A DNA stretch of 64,000 bases from an uncultured Roseovarius sp. (GCF_947259555.1 NZ_CAMYMD010000035.1:1-64000); one strand, 5' to 3'; positions 17,458 to 26,559 are shown, numbered from the stretch's first letter. A program made the numbers and translations. The notes: a model not told the origin generated them from the letters alone.

Positions 17458-18444
17458 ATGCGATTGCGCCGCAAACGGGCCAAGATCCGCGCATTTCGCA
17501 AGCATTTTTCGCTGACACCAGTGGTCAACCGGACTGACCAGATCCGGCCCGGCGATGTCTTATTGTTTTCCACGCTGCGGGACGAGCATATCCGCCTTCC
17601 TTATTTCCTGCGTTATTACCGCGATCTGGGAATCTCGCATTTCATCATTGTCGACAATAACAGCACCGATGGCGGTGCCGAATATCTCGCCGAGCAAAAC
17701 GATGTTTCGCTCTGGTCCACCAAATCGAGCTACAAGCGAGCGCGGTTCGGTGTGGACTGGCTCAACTGGCTGCAACAGAAATACGGCCACGGGCATTGGA
17801 CGCTGGTGGTCGATCCGGACGAATTTTTCATCTACCCGTTTTGCGATACCCGCCCGATCCGTGCCCTGACCGACTGGCTCGACACGTCGCAGGTGAAATC
17901 GTTTGGCGCGATGCTGCTGGACATGTACCCGAAAGGCCGGATTGACGCGGTGCCCTATCAGCCGGGCCAGAACCCGATGGAGATTGCCGCGTGGTTTGAT
18001 CCCGGTAATTATCTGATAAAGAAAAATAAATTTTATGGAAATCTGTGGATTCAGGGCGGACCAAGGGCGCGTGTTTTCTTCCCCGACAATCCCAAGAAGG
18101 CACCGGCGCTCAACAAGACGCCGCTGATCAAGTGGGATCGGCGTTATGCTTATGAAAGCTCGACCCACATGGCGCTGCCGCGCGGTCTCAACCTCACCTA
18201 TGACGAATGGGGGGGCGAAAAGGCGAGTGGTATCCTGCTCCATGCCAAGTTTCTCGACACGTTCACGTCCAAGGCCGCCGAGGAGTTGACCCGCCGGCAA
18301 CATTACTCGGGCAGCGTCGAGTACAAGGCCTATGCCGAAGTTGTTAAGGACAATCCCGAACTTTGGTGCAAATGGTCGGAAAAATATATAAACTGGCGAC
18401 AGTTGGAAATACTGGGTCTGATGTCCAAAGGGAACTGGGCATGA
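17458..18444 (+). CDS. Glycosyltransferase family 2-like protein
   Basis: This 328-residue protein has LLFSTLRDEHIRLPYFLRYYRDLGI, the nucleotide-sugar segment HFIIVDNNSTDGG and a DxD-like metal motif VVDPDEFFIYPF, resembling the Glyco_tranf_2_4 group. Acceptor and sugar are unknown. The ATG at 17458 is chosen; a TTG at 17434 would add eight residues and neither has a strong ribosome binding site. It is followed 19 bases later by a GT14-type transferase and then a sulfotransferase, suggesting a shared surface glycan. Confidence 0.82.
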   Translation: MRLRRKRAKIRAFRKHFSLTPVVNRTDQIRPGDVLLFSTLRDEHIRLPYFLRYYRDLGISHFIIVDNNSTDGGAEYLAEQNDVSLWSTKSSYKRARFGVDWLNWLQQKYGHGHWTLVVDPDEFFIYPFCDTRPIRALTDWLDTSQVKSFGAMLLDMYPKGRIDAVPYQPGQNPMEIAAWFDPGNYLIKKNKFYGNLWIQGGPRARVFFPDNPKKAPALNKTPLIKWDRRYAYESSTHMALPRGLNLTYDEWGGEKASGILLHAKFLDTFTSKAAEELTRRQHYSGSVEYKAYAEVVKDNPELWCKWSEKYINWRQLEILGLMSKGNWA

Positions 18445-18463
18445 GAAAAAAGGCAGCAGGCGC

Positions 18464-20164
18464 ATGACAGTGGGCATCATCATGTTGGTGCATACCGCCT
18501 TTGGCCGCGCCGAACAGGTGGCGCGTCATTGGGCTGCGTCCGGCTGTCCGCTGGTCATCCATGTCGACCGCGCCGTGCCGCGAAAGACATACAGCGCGTT
18601 CGTGAACGCGCTGTCGGATATGCCCGATGTCCGTTTTGCGTCACGCCATCGCTGCGAATGGGGCACTTGGGGCCTTGTTGCGGCAACGCAGGGCGCCGCC
18701 GAGATCATGCTGCGCGATTTTCAGGATGTTCGGCATGTCTATCTCGCGTCCGGGTCCTGCCTGCCGCTGCGCCCGGTACAGGAACTGCTCGACTATCTCG
18801 CCAAGCGTCCGCATACCGATTTCATCGAGAGCGCCACCACAGCCGACGTGCCCTGGACCATCGGCGGCCTTGATCGGGAAAGGTTTACGCTCCGGTTCCC
18901 CTTTTCCTGGCGCAAGAACAGGTATCTGTTCGATAAATACGTGGCTTTGCAGCGTTTGGTCCGGTTCCGGCGGCATATTCCCAACGGGATTGTCCCGCAT
19001 ATGGGCAGCCAGTGGTGGTGCCTGACGCGACAGACCCTCTCAGCCCTGCTGGTAGACCCGGACAGGCGCATCTATGATCAGTATTTTTCCAAGGTCTGGA
19101 TCCCTGACGAGAGCTATTTCCAAACGCTTGCGCGTTTGTATTCCCGGCAGATCGAGAGCCGGTCGCTCACGCTTTCGAAATTCGACTATCAGGGAAAGCC
19201 GCATATATTTTACGATGACCATCTCCAGCTCTTGCGGCGGTCCGACTGCTTTGTCGCGCGCAAGATCTGGCCCTTTGCCAACCGGCTTTACGAGGCGTTC
19301 CTGACTGATCAGGCGGGGGCCATGAAACGGACGGAACCGAATCCCGGCAAGATCGACCGTATTTTCGCCAAGGCCGTCGAGCGGCGGACGCGCGGGCGTC
19401 CGGGCCTTTACATGCAAAGCCGCTTCCCCGTGGAGGGGCGTGAAAACGGGCTCACCTGCGCGCCTTACTCGGTGTTCGAGGGGTTCAGCGATCTTTTCGA
19501 GAATTTCGAGCCGTGGTTGGCGCGCATGACAGGCATGCGGGTGCATGGGCACCTCTTTGCGCCTGATCGCGCGCGGTTCTCGGATGGGCAGACCGTGATG
19601 AACGGCGCACTGTCAGACAGCCCGACCCTGCGAGACTACAACCCGCGCGCCTTTCTTGCCAGCCTGATCTGGAACACGCGCGGCGAGCGGCAATGCTTTC
19701 AGTTCGGGCCGCGCGATGTGATCGAGCATATCGAGTGGGATATCGCCCGCGACCCGAATGCCCAGATCTCGGTTATCTCGGGGGCTTGGGCCGTGCCACT
19801 GTTCAAGTCCAATGCCAATTTCTCTGATATCCGCCGCGAGGCGGCACAGCTTCAGCGGAACGAGAGCAAGCATCTTGAAGTGCTGCGCTCGCAATGGATC
19901 AAGGCGCGCGTGCGGATCTGGACAATGGCCGAGTTCATCGAGGCGCCGATGGAGCCGTTGCAGACCATCATCGACGAGATCGGACAGCAGAACCTGCGAG
20001 GTCTGGCCGAGGTGCCGCGCATGGCGGATCTGTCCGGCTTTGGCCAATTCCTCCAGAACCTCAAGAATCAGGGCATGCACCCCTATTTGATGGGCGATTT
20101 CCCGGTCGAACAGGGCCCGCCCGAGGCAAAGCCCAACCCCCGCAAACCCTATCTGGTGCGATAA
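18464..20164 (+). CDS. Core-2/I-branching-type beta-1,6-N-acetylglucosaminyltransferase with C-terminal extension
   Basis: The N-terminal ~300 residues match the GT14 'Branch' family: IIMLVHTAFGRAEQVARHW, PLVIHVDRAVPRKTY, YLASGSCLPLRPVQELLDYL, GSQWWCLTRQTL and a DESYFQTL segment. The remaining ~265 residues form a separate domain that accompanies this family in Rhodobacterales (probably the one called DUF5928), with no catalytic motif I can assign. It lies between a GT2-like and a sulfotransferase gene, the latter starting seven bases after the stop. Confidence 0.82.
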   Translation: MTVGIIMLVHTAFGRAEQVARHWAASGCPLVIHVDRAVPRKTYSAFVNALSDMPDVRFASRHRCEWGTWGLVAATQGAAEIMLRDFQDVRHVYLASGSCLPLRPVQELLDYLAKRPHTDFIESATTADVPWTIGGLDRERFTLRFPFSWRKNRYLFDKYVALQRLVRFRRHIPNGIVPHMGSQWWCLTRQTLSALLVDPDRRIYDQYFSKVWIPDESYFQTLARLYSRQIESRSLTLSKFDYQGKPHIFYDDHLQLLRRSDCFVARKIWPFANRLYEAFLTDQAGAMKRTEPNPGKIDRIFAKAVERRTRGRPGLYMQSRFPVEGRENGLTCAPYSVFEGFSDLFENFEPWLARMTGMRVHGHLFAPDRARFSDGQTVMNGALSDSPTLRDYNPRAFLASLIWNTRGERQCFQFGPRDVIEHIEWDIARDPNAQISVISGAWAVPLFKSNANFSDIRREAAQLQRNESKHLEVLRSQWIKARVRIWTMAEFIEAPMEPLQTIIDEIGQQNLRGLAEVPRMADLSGFGQFLQNLKNQGMHPYLMGDFPVEQGPPEAKPNPRKPYLVR

Positions 20165-20170
20165 ACCTGA

Positions 20171-21598
20171 ATGACATCCTCTTTTGATTATTTCGTGGTG
20201 TTCGCTGAGATGCGCACCGGGTCCAACTTTCTGGAAAGCAACCTGAACGCCTTTGACGGGATCGAATGCCATGGCGAGGCGTTCAATCCGCATTTCATCG
20301 GCTATCCCAACAAGACCGAGCTGCTCGGGATCACTCAGGCGGAGCGCGACGAGGTGCCGGAGCGTGTCATTGGCGCGATCAAGGGTCAGTCGAGGGGCAT
20401 CGGCGGCTTTCGCTTCTTTCACGATCACGATCCGCGCGTTCTGGGCCCCGTGCTCGACGATCCGCGCTGCGCCAAGATCATCCTGACGCGCAACCCGGTC
20501 GACAGCTATGTGTCGTGGAAGATCGCGCAAGCCACGGGTCAGTGGAAGCTGACCAATGTCAAACGCCGCCGTGACAGCCAGATCACCTTTGACAGTGCCG
20601 AATTCGAGGATCATGTCGCGCGCTTGCAGGAGTTTCAGGTGCAGTTGCTCAATCGGCTTCAGACCAGTGGTCAGACGGCATTCTATCTTGCCTATGAGGA
20701 TTTGCAGAACGTCGACGTCATGAACGGGCTCGCGCGGCATCTGGGGTGTGAGACGCGGCTGGACGCGCTCGATGCCTCGCTCAAGAAACAAAACCCCGAA
20801 CCGCTCGAAAACAAGGTGTCCAACTTTCAGGAGATGGAGCGGGCACTGGCCGGCATTGATACGTTCAACCTGACGCGCACGCCCAATTTCGAGCCGCGAC
20901 GCGGCGCGGCGGTGCCCGGTTTTGTGAGCGGCGCGCGCGCGGCACTGTTGTTTATGCCGGTGCGCTCCGGGCCCGAGGCCGAGATCCGGCAATGGCTGGC
21001 CACCCTCGACGGGGTATCCGAAGAGACACTTCCCACCAAGCTCAACCAAAAGGCGTTGCGTCAGTGGATGCGGCGCAAGGCCGGACACCGGCGTTTTACC
21101 GTGTTGCGCCACCCTGTTGCGCGGGCCCATGCGGCGTTTTGCGAAAAGATCTTGGTCAAGGGACCGGGATGTTACCGCGATATCCGCCGCACCTTGCGCA
21201 ACTTTCACAAGCTGCCGATCCCCGGCGGCGCGCTGGATGAGAGCTATGATCGTGCCGCCCATCGCACGGCGTTCGCGGCCTTTCTGGTGTTCCTCAAGGC
21301 CAATCTGGCCGGGCAAACCGGCATCCGCATCGATGCGCATTGGGCCACACAGGCCACGGTTCTGGAAGGAATGGCGCAATTCGCCCTGCCTGACATGGTC
21401 ATACGCGAGAGCGAAATGGCCGGCTATCTGGCCGCGCTTGCGCGGCAGGTTGGCTATGCCAAGCCGCCTGCGCCGCCTGCCGTGGCATCGGGCGAACCTT
21501 TTGATCTGGCCGATATATATGACGCTGAAATCGAGGCGTTGGCGCGCGACGCCTATCACCGCGATTACCTGGCTTTCGGCTTTCGCGACTGGGCCTGA
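20171..21598 (+). CDS. NodH-like sulfotransferase with a second sulfotransferase-like half
   Basis: The 475-residue protein begins with a PAPS-binding loop (AEMRTGSNFLESNLNAF) and the 3'-phosphate motif ILTRNPVDSYVSWKIA at about 100-115, as in NodH/Stf0-type sulfotransferases. The C-terminal half has FTVLRHPVARAHAAFCEKIL, DAHWATQATVLEG and MVIRESEM, which resemble carbohydrate sulfotransferases of the Sulfotransfer_2 type, but no clear 5'-phosphosulfate loop. It may sulfate the glycan built by the two upstream glycosyltransferases. The function is inferred from domains and context only. Confidence 0.78.
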   Translation: MTSSFDYFVVFAEMRTGSNFLESNLNAFDGIECHGEAFNPHFIGYPNKTELLGITQAERDEVPERVIGAIKGQSRGIGGFRFFHDHDPRVLGPVLDDPRCAKIILTRNPVDSYVSWKIAQATGQWKLTNVKRRRDSQITFDSAEFEDHVARLQEFQVQLLNRLQTSGQTAFYLAYEDLQNVDVMNGLARHLGCETRLDALDASLKKQNPEPLENKVSNFQEMERALAGIDTFNLTRTPNFEPRRGAAVPGFVSGARAALLFMPVRSGPEAEIRQWLATLDGVSEETLPTKLNQKALRQWMRRKAGHRRFTVLRHPVARAHAAFCEKILVKGPGCYRDIRRTLRNFHKLPIPGGALDESYDRAAHRTAFAAFLVFLKANLAGQTGIRIDAHWATQATVLEGMAQFALPDMVIRESEMAGYLAALARQVGYAKPPAPPAVASGEPFDLADIYDAEIEALARDAYHRDYLAFGFRDWA

Positions 21599-21644
21599 AC
21601 CGGGCGCTCGTGCGCTCCGCAGGGCCTGGCGCCAAGCCTTTGGG

Positions 21645-22598
21645 TCAATGCACCCTCTGCCGAAGCTGCCGCGGCGTGGTGCCGTAATGCTGCCTGAGTG
21701 CGCGGGTCAGCGCCGCTGGTGACTCGTAGCCGCAGCGCAGGGCGATCTCGGCCATTCCAAGACGGCTGTTCTCGACCAGTTTGCGGGCGGCTGCCAACCG
21801 CAAATGGCGGTAAACCGCACCCGGCGGCGCGCCCAGCCCGGCCCTGAACCGACGGTCGAGCGTGCGCGTCTGGCACGACAGACGCCGCGCCAGATCGGCG
21901 AGGCTCAACGGGCGTTCCACATGGTCGCGCATAAGCCCAAGCGCCCGCCGCAACAGCGGATCTCCGACAACGTCGCCCTCCTGAGCGGGCGCGACCGGCG
22001 GGTCGCCATGCATGAAGAGCGCCTCGACATCAATCCGAACCGCCATGCCCAGATGCGTGCTGATCAGGCCCAACGTCATATCCAGAGCTGACATGGCACC
22101 CGCGCAGGTCAGTCGGGGACCATCGCGCAGGACGCGCGCCCGCTCGGCCGTGATCGACAGAAACCGCTCGGTAAACGCATCGAGCAAATCCCAATGCACC
22201 GTCGCGCGCCTGCCATCCAGAAGCCCCGCCGATGCGAGCAGCCACGGGCCCGAATCCAAGCCCACCATCACCTGCGCGCGCCGCGCGGCCACCTGCAAGG
22301 CGCGCCGTGTCGCGGCGGTGTCGTGCCGCTCGTGATCATAACTGGCGAGAACGAGCATGTAATCGCAGGCTGTCAGCGCGCCTAGCGCATCGTGCGGCAC
22401 CACCTCGAGACCGCTGGATGAGCGCACCGGCGCCCCGTCGGGCGTCAGGATGTGCCAGTCAAACCCACGCCGGGGCGCCAGGGTATTCGCCGCGCGCAAC
22501 GGCTCCAGACAATTGGCGAGGCACAGGTTCGAGAACCTGTCAAAGAGCAGGATCGCGATACGCGTCGGGGTTTCGCTTGGTTTTGTCCATTCAGGCAT
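21645..22598 (-). CDS. GlxA/CdhR-type AraC family regulator of the carnitine locus
   Basis: This 317-residue regulator has an N-terminal DJ-1/PfpI-like domain (IAILLFDRFSNLCLANCLEPLRAA) and a C-terminal AraC double helix-turn-helix (LADLARRLSCQTRTLDRRF, MAEIALRCGYESPAALTRALR). CdhR, the regulator of carnitine dehydrogenase in Pseudomonas, has this architecture. Here the gene is divergent from a BKACE and carnitine dehydrogenase operon across 77 bases. The start MPEWTK is chosen for family length; the further upstream ATG would reach into the intergenic palindrome. Confidence 0.85.
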   Translation of the reverse strand: MPEWTKPSETPTRIAILLFDRFSNLCLANCLEPLRAANTLAPRRGFDWHILTPDGAPVRSSSGLEVVPHDALGALTACDYMLVLASYDHERHDTAATRRALQVAARRAQVMVGLDSGPWLLASAGLLDGRRATVHWDLLDAFTERFLSITAERARVLRDGPRLTCAGAMSALDMTLGLISTHLGMAVRIDVEALFMHGDPPVAPAQEGDVVGDPLLRRALGLMRDHVERPLSLADLARRLSCQTRTLDRRFRAGLGAPPGAVYRHLRLAAARKLVENSRLGMAEIALRCGYESPAALTRALRQHYGTTPRQLRQRVH

Positions 22599-22630
22599 GA
22601 TTTTTGTCTTATCATGCAAAAACATGCGCA
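22595..22630. promoter_or_regulatory. Inverted repeats in the cdhR-like/BKACE divergent region
   Basis: GCATGA at 22595-22600 and TCATGC at 22612-22617 form an inverted repeat with an 11-base spacer. CAAAAACATGC follows at 22617-22627 as a further near-copy in inverted relation to GCATGATTTTTG. The site covers the start codon of the regulator gene, so it could serve for autoregulation as well as control of the catabolic operon. It is a visual motif only. Confidence 0.35.
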
Positions 22631-22675
22631 GCACCAGCAAGATAGGCTCATGCCATATTCCAGCCGGAGGATGCT

Positions 22676-23590
22676 ATGCCACTCACCATGAACCGCGAGG
22701 TTTTCATCACCTGTGCCGTCACAGGCTCGGGGGCAACGCAGGATCGCAGCCCGCATGTCCCCCGCTCACCCGAGGAGATCGCCGACAGTGCCATCGCGGC
22801 GGCACAGGCGGGAGCGGCGGTGGTGCATTGCCATGTGCGCGACCCCGAAACCGGCGCGCCAAGCCGCGATCCAGCGCTCTTTCGCGAGGTCACCGAACGC
22901 ATCCGCGACAGCGCCACCGATGTGGTTCTGAACCTGACCGCCGGCATGGGCGGTGACATCACGTTTGGCGGGGTCGAACGGCCCCTGCCGCCATTGGAGG
23001 CCGGGACAGACATGGCCGGTGCGACGGAACGCGTGGCCCATGTCGCAGAGTGCCTGCCCGAGATTTGCACCCTCGACTGTGGTACGATGAACTTTGCCGA
23101 GGCCGACTACGTGATGACGAACACCCCCGGCATGTTGCAGGCCATGGGCCGGATGATGACCGATCTGGGCGTGAAGCCGGAGATCGAAGCGTTTGATACT
23201 GGCCATCTCTGGTTTGCCAAGCAGCTCGTCAAGGACGGCATTCTTGCGCCTGATGCGCTGGTCCAGCTTTGCATGGGGGTGCCCTGGGGGGCGCCCGACG
23301 ATCTGAACACCTTCATGGCGATGGTCAACAACATCCCCGAAGGCTGGACGTTTTCGGCCTTTGGGCTGGGGCGGCACCAGATGCCCTATGTCGCCGCAAG
23401 CGTTCTGGCGGGCGGGCATGTGCGCGTCGGGCTTGAGGACAACCTGATGCTCGACAAGGGGGTGCTGGCCACCAACGCGCAGCTTGTCGAGCGGGCGGTG
23501 GGGATTGTCGAGAACCTTGGCGCGCGGGTCATTGGCCCCGGAGAGGTGCGGGACAAGCTGGGCCTGACCAAGCAGGCCCCCGGCGGATGA
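22676..23590 (+). CDS. BKACE family 3-dehydrocarnitine cleavage enzyme
   Basis: This 304-residue DUF849/BKACE TIM barrel has zinc ligands in [12 protein letters not shown] (His51, His53) and [14 protein letters not shown] enzymes transfer the acyl part of a beta-keto acid to CoA from acetyl-CoA. Next to carnitine 3-dehydrogenase the expected reaction is 3-dehydrocarnitine + acetyl-CoA to betainyl-CoA + acetoacetate. GGAGG precedes the start (CCGGAGGATGCTATG). The substrate assignment comes from context. A second BKACE paralogue lies at 60765-61640. Confidence 0.88.
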   Translation: MPLTMNREVFITCAVTGSGATQDRSPHVPRSPEEIADSAIAAAQAGAAVVHCHVRDPETGAPSRDPALFREVTERIRDSATDVVLNLTAGMGGDITFGGVERPLPPLEAGTDMAGATERVAHVAECLPEICTLDCGTMNFAEADYVMTNTPGMLQAMGRMMTDLGVKPEIEAFDTGHLWFAKQLVKDGILAPDALVQLCMGVPWGAPDDLNTFMAMVNNIPEGWTFSAFGLGRHQMPYVAASVLAGGHVRVGLEDNLMLDKGVLATNAQLVERAVGIVENLGARVIGPGEVRDKLGLTKQAPGG

Positions 23591-23724
23591 GCCAGACCGC
23601 CCTGACCGGCCAAGATGCGGTCGGATGCGTTGGCGCGCCGCGATGTCTCGCCTCGCCCGCCGCAAGCAAGGTATCGGGCCAGATTCTGGCCGTGGACGGA
23701 CATATGGAGAGCATGGTGTCATGA
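23587..23724 (+). pseudogene. Relic of a short-chain dehydrogenase (N-terminal and C-terminal ends fused)
   Basis: This is an open frame of 45 codons between the BKACE and carnitine dehydrogenase genes. It starts [13 protein letters not shown] and ends LASPAASKVSGQILAVDGHM, then ESMVS. The second half matches the C-terminal signature of SDR enzymes (LASPAAS-VTGQ-LAVDGG). The middle of an SDR (Rossmann glycine motif, YxxxK) is absent. Its ATG overlaps the BKACE TGA and its TGA overlaps the next ATG, so the coupling expected of an intact operon gene survives. An in-frame internal deletion is the simplest reading. Confidence 0.62.
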
Positions 23725-25130
23725 CGAGAACGGCAGCAATCATCGGGGGGGGCGTGATCGGCGGCGGATGGGCTGCACGGTTCCTGCTTAATGGCTGGAA
23801 CGTGCGGGTCTTTGACCCCGACCCCGAGGCCCGGCGCAAGATCGGCGAAGTCCTGGACAATGCCCGCCACGCGCTACCGATGCTCTACGATTGCGCCTTG
23901 CCCGAGGAGGGCGGGCTGAGTTTTCACGCTACCATGTCCGACGCGGTGGCTGGCGCCGAATGGATACAGGAAAGCGTGCCTGAACGACTGGAACTCAAGC
24001 GCAAGGTTTACCAAACCCTGCAAGAGCATTGCGACGGGGCGGCCGTGATCGGCTCGTCAACCAGCGGCTTCAAGCCAAGCGAGCTACAGGGGTGCGCCAG
24101 CAATCCGGGTCAGATCATTGTGACCCACCCGTTCAATCCGGTCTACCTCATGCCGTTGATCGAAGTGGTGGGCACCGATAAAAACCAGAGCGCCTTTCTT
24201 GACAGGGCCAAGCGCGTGCTGACCGGCCTCGGCCTTTTCCCGCTGCATGTGCGCAAGGAGATCGACGCGCATATCGCGGACCGCTTCCTCGAGGCCGTCT
24301 GGCGCGAGGCGCTGTGGCTGATCAAGGATGGCATTGCCACGACCGAGGAGATCGACAACGCGATCCGTTACGGGTTTGGCCTGCGGTGGGGGCAGATGGG
24401 TCTTTTCGAGACCTATCGCATCGCCGGGGGCGAGGCCGGAATGAAGCATTTCATTGACCAGTTCGGCCCCTGCCTGAGCTGGCCGTGGACCAAGCTGATG
24501 GACGTACCGGAGCTGACCGACGAGCTGGCGCAGATGATCGCCGATCAATCCGACGCCCAGTCGGGGCATCTGAGCATCCGACAACTGGAACGCAAGCGCG
24601 ACGGCAACCTGGTCGCGATGATGCGTGCACTCAAGCAGCAGGGTAATGCCGCCGGGCGGCTGGTGCTCGACCACCAGAGAACGCTTGAATCACTGCCTGA
24701 CATGGCCAATCCGCTGATCACCCAGAGCCGCATCGTGCCGGTGGACTGGACCGATATGAACGGACACATGAACGAAGGCCGGTACGGTCAGATCTTCAGC
24801 GATGCCGCCGAGGTGGTGATGGCACTGGTCGGCGCGGACGAGGATTATGTCGCGCGTGGCCTGAGCTATTTCACGGTTGAAACCACGGTCAGATATCTCG
24901 CGGAAACACGCGCGGGCGAGCGTGTGGAGGTGCATAGCCGCGTAACCGAGGGGCATGGCAAGAAGCTGCGCTGCTTCCATGAAATGAAACGCAAGAGCGA
25001 CGGCGAGGTGATGGCCACCTGCGATCAGCTGATGCTGCATGTCAGTCTGGAGACCCGCCGCACCTGCGAACCGCCACAGGACGTGGCCGCAAAGGTCGAG
25101 GCGCTGGCCGCGCTGCACAAGGGGGAGTGA
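23721..25130 (+). CDS. L-carnitine 3-dehydrogenase fused to betainyl-CoA thioesterase
   Basis: This 469-residue fusion starts with a 3-hydroxyacyl-CoA-dehydrogenase-like domain (about 1-310). It contains the NAD Rossmann motif GGGVIGGG at 9-16, QESVPERLELKRKVYQ, SSTSGFKPSEL and HPFNPVYLMPLIEVV. A hotdog thioesterase domain follows (about 335-460), with DWTDMNGHMNEGRYGQIF. The first part oxidises L-carnitine to 3-dehydrocarnitine, and the second is expected to release glycine betaine from betainyl-CoA, as in rhizobial fusions. The start at 23721 overlaps the stop of the SDR relic. Confidence 0.92.
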   Translation: MTRTAAIIGGGVIGGGWAARFLLNGWNVRVFDPDPEARRKIGEVLDNARHALPMLYDCALPEEGGLSFHATMSDAVAGAEWIQESVPERLELKRKVYQTLQEHCDGAAVIGSSTSGFKPSELQGCASNPGQIIVTHPFNPVYLMPLIEVVGTDKNQSAFLDRAKRVLTGLGLFPLHVRKEIDAHIADRFLEAVWREALWLIKDGIATTEEIDNAIRYGFGLRWGQMGLFETYRIAGGEAGMKHFIDQFGPCLSWPWTKLMDVPELTDELAQMIADQSDAQSGHLSIRQLERKRDGNLVAMMRALKQQGNAAGRLVLDHQRTLESLPDMANPLITQSRIVPVDWTDMNGHMNEGRYGQIFSDAAEVVMALVGADEDYVARGLSYFTVETTVRYLAETRAGERVEVHSRVTEGHGKKLRCFHEMKRKSDGEVMATCDQLMLHVSLETRRTCEPPQDVAAKVEALAALHKGE

Positions 25131-25131
25131 C

Positions 25132-26292
25132 ATGCATTTCGGACTGAGCGATGAGCAGGAATTGATCGTCTCGACCGTGCGCAGCTTTGTAGAGAACGAG
25201 ATCTACCCCCATGAGGCCGAGGTCGAGCGCAGCGGCGACGTGCCGGCCGAGGTGGCCGAGGCGATCACGCAGAAAACCATTGATCTGGGGTTCTACGCCT
25301 GCAACTTTCCCGAGACGGTGGGTGGCGCGGGGCTGAGCCACGTGGAATTCGCCCTGGTCGAGCGTGAACTGGGGCGCGGCTCCATGGCGCTGACGCATTT
25401 CTTTGGGCGCCCGCAGAACATCCTGATGGCCTGTCAGGGCGAGCAAGTGGAGCGCTATCTTTTGCCCGCCGTGCGCGGCGAGCGGATGGATGCGCTCGCG
25501 ATGACTGAACCGGGCGCAGGCTCTGACGTGCGCGGCATGACATGCACGGCGCGGCGCGATGGCGGTGACTGGGTGCTCAACGGCACCAAGCATTTCATCT
25601 CGGGTGCGGATCACGCGGATTTCGTCATCGTGTTCGTCGCCACCGGCGAGGATCAGACCGACAAGGGGCCGAAAAAGCGCATCACCACCTTTCTCGTGGA
25701 TCGCGGCACGCCGGGGTTCACCATCCGCGACGGTTACGCGTCCGTCAGCCATCGCGGCTACAAGAACATGGTACTGGAATTCGACGATTGCCGCCTGCCG
25801 GACGCCCAAGTGCTGGGCGAGGTCGATGGCGGCTTTGCGGTGATGAACGAATGGCTCTACGCAACCCGGATCACCGTGGCCACCATGGCGGTGGGTCGCG
25901 CGCGGCGGTGCTTTGAGCATGCCCTCCAGCATGCGGCCACGCGGGAGCAATTCGGGCAACCCATCGGCAAGTTTCAGGGTGTCAGCTTTCAACTGGCCGA
26001 TATGGTGACAGAGATCGACGCAGCCGATCTGCTGACCCTCAACGCGGCCTGGCGGCTGGATCAGGGGCTGCCCGCCAACCGGGAGATCGCGAGTGCCAAG
26101 CTCTATGCCTCGGAGATGCTGGCGCGCGTGACCGATGCCACGTTGCAAATTCACGGCGGGATGGGGCTGATGGACGACCTGCCCATCGAACGCTTCTGGC
26201 GCGATGCCCGCGTCGAGCGCATTTGGGACGGCACATCGGAGATCCAGCGCCACATCATCAGCCGCGAAATGCTGCGGCCTCTGGGCGCGTGA
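25132..26292 (+). CDS. Acyl-CoA dehydrogenase (possible crotonobetainyl/gamma-butyrobetainyl-CoA step)
   Basis: The 386-residue flavoprotein has MTEPGAGSDVRGM, KHFISGADHADF, TREQFGQPIGKFQGVSFQLADM and IHGGMGLMDDLPIERFWRDAR. In the usual catalytic position of medium-chain enzymes (YEGT) it has WDGT, so Asp replaces Glu, a conservative change. It begins one base after the stop of the dehydrogenase-thioesterase gene. With the CoA ligase and CaiD-like genes downstream, it could oxidise a betaine-CoA thioester such as gamma-butyrobetainyl-CoA. That substrate is inferred from context. Confidence 0.85.
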   Translation: MHFGLSDEQELIVSTVRSFVENEIYPHEAEVERSGDVPAEVAEAITQKTIDLGFYACNFPETVGGAGLSHVEFALVERELGRGSMALTHFFGRPQNILMACQGEQVERYLLPAVRGERMDALAMTEPGAGSDVRGMTCTARRDGGDWVLNGTKHFISGADHADFVIVFVATGEDQTDKGPKKRITTFLVDRGTPGFTIRDGYASVSHRGYKNMVLEFDDCRLPDAQVLGEVDGGFAVMNEWLYATRITVATMAVGRARRCFEHALQHAATREQFGQPIGKFQGVSFQLADMVTEIDAADLLTLNAAWRLDQGLPANREIASAKLYASEMLARVTDATLQIHGGMGLMDDLPIERFWRDARVERIWDGTSEIQRHIISREMLRPLGA

Positions 26293-26328
26293 TGGCAGCG
26301 CGCCCCGCCTGTGCCCAATATCACGCGC

Positions 26329-26559
26329 CGGGGGCTCTGCCCCCGGGCCCCCGAGGTATTTCAGGCCAGATGAAACGGCCGGGCCGTTCAAAACACCCCC
26401 CGTCCACGAGGAACGGGGGGCTTCACCTGGCGCGGTCATCGGCTCCTCAGCCTGTACCGCACAGGCAGCCTGATCCGAAAAGGTTAAGAAAACATGGATT
26501 CATCTGGCCGGAAATACCTCGGGGTGAATGGCCCGCAGGGCCAGAGGGGCAGCGCCCCT
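26329..26559. repeat. Inverted pair of REP-like elements with GC hairpins
   Basis: A 23-base segment at 26352-26374 reappears as its reverse complement at 26499-26521 with one mismatch; the shared core reads CCAGATGAA / TTCATCTGG. Each copy is flanked by compact hairpins: GGGGGC-TCT-GCCCCC near 26330-26344 and, on the other side, TGGCCC-GCA-GGGCCA at 26529-26543 and AGGGGC-AGC-GCCCCT at 26545-26559. A further stem CCCCCCGT/ACGGGGGG lies at 26396-26420. The layout is that of a mobile REP/BIME-like intergenic repeat between the acyl-CoA dehydrogenase and ligase genes. Confidence 0.7.

Noticed and set aside
19613-21559. 648-codon minus-strand frame opposite the glycosyltransferase and sulfotransferase genes
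   Set aside because: It spans two real genes antisense and shows no recognisable domain.
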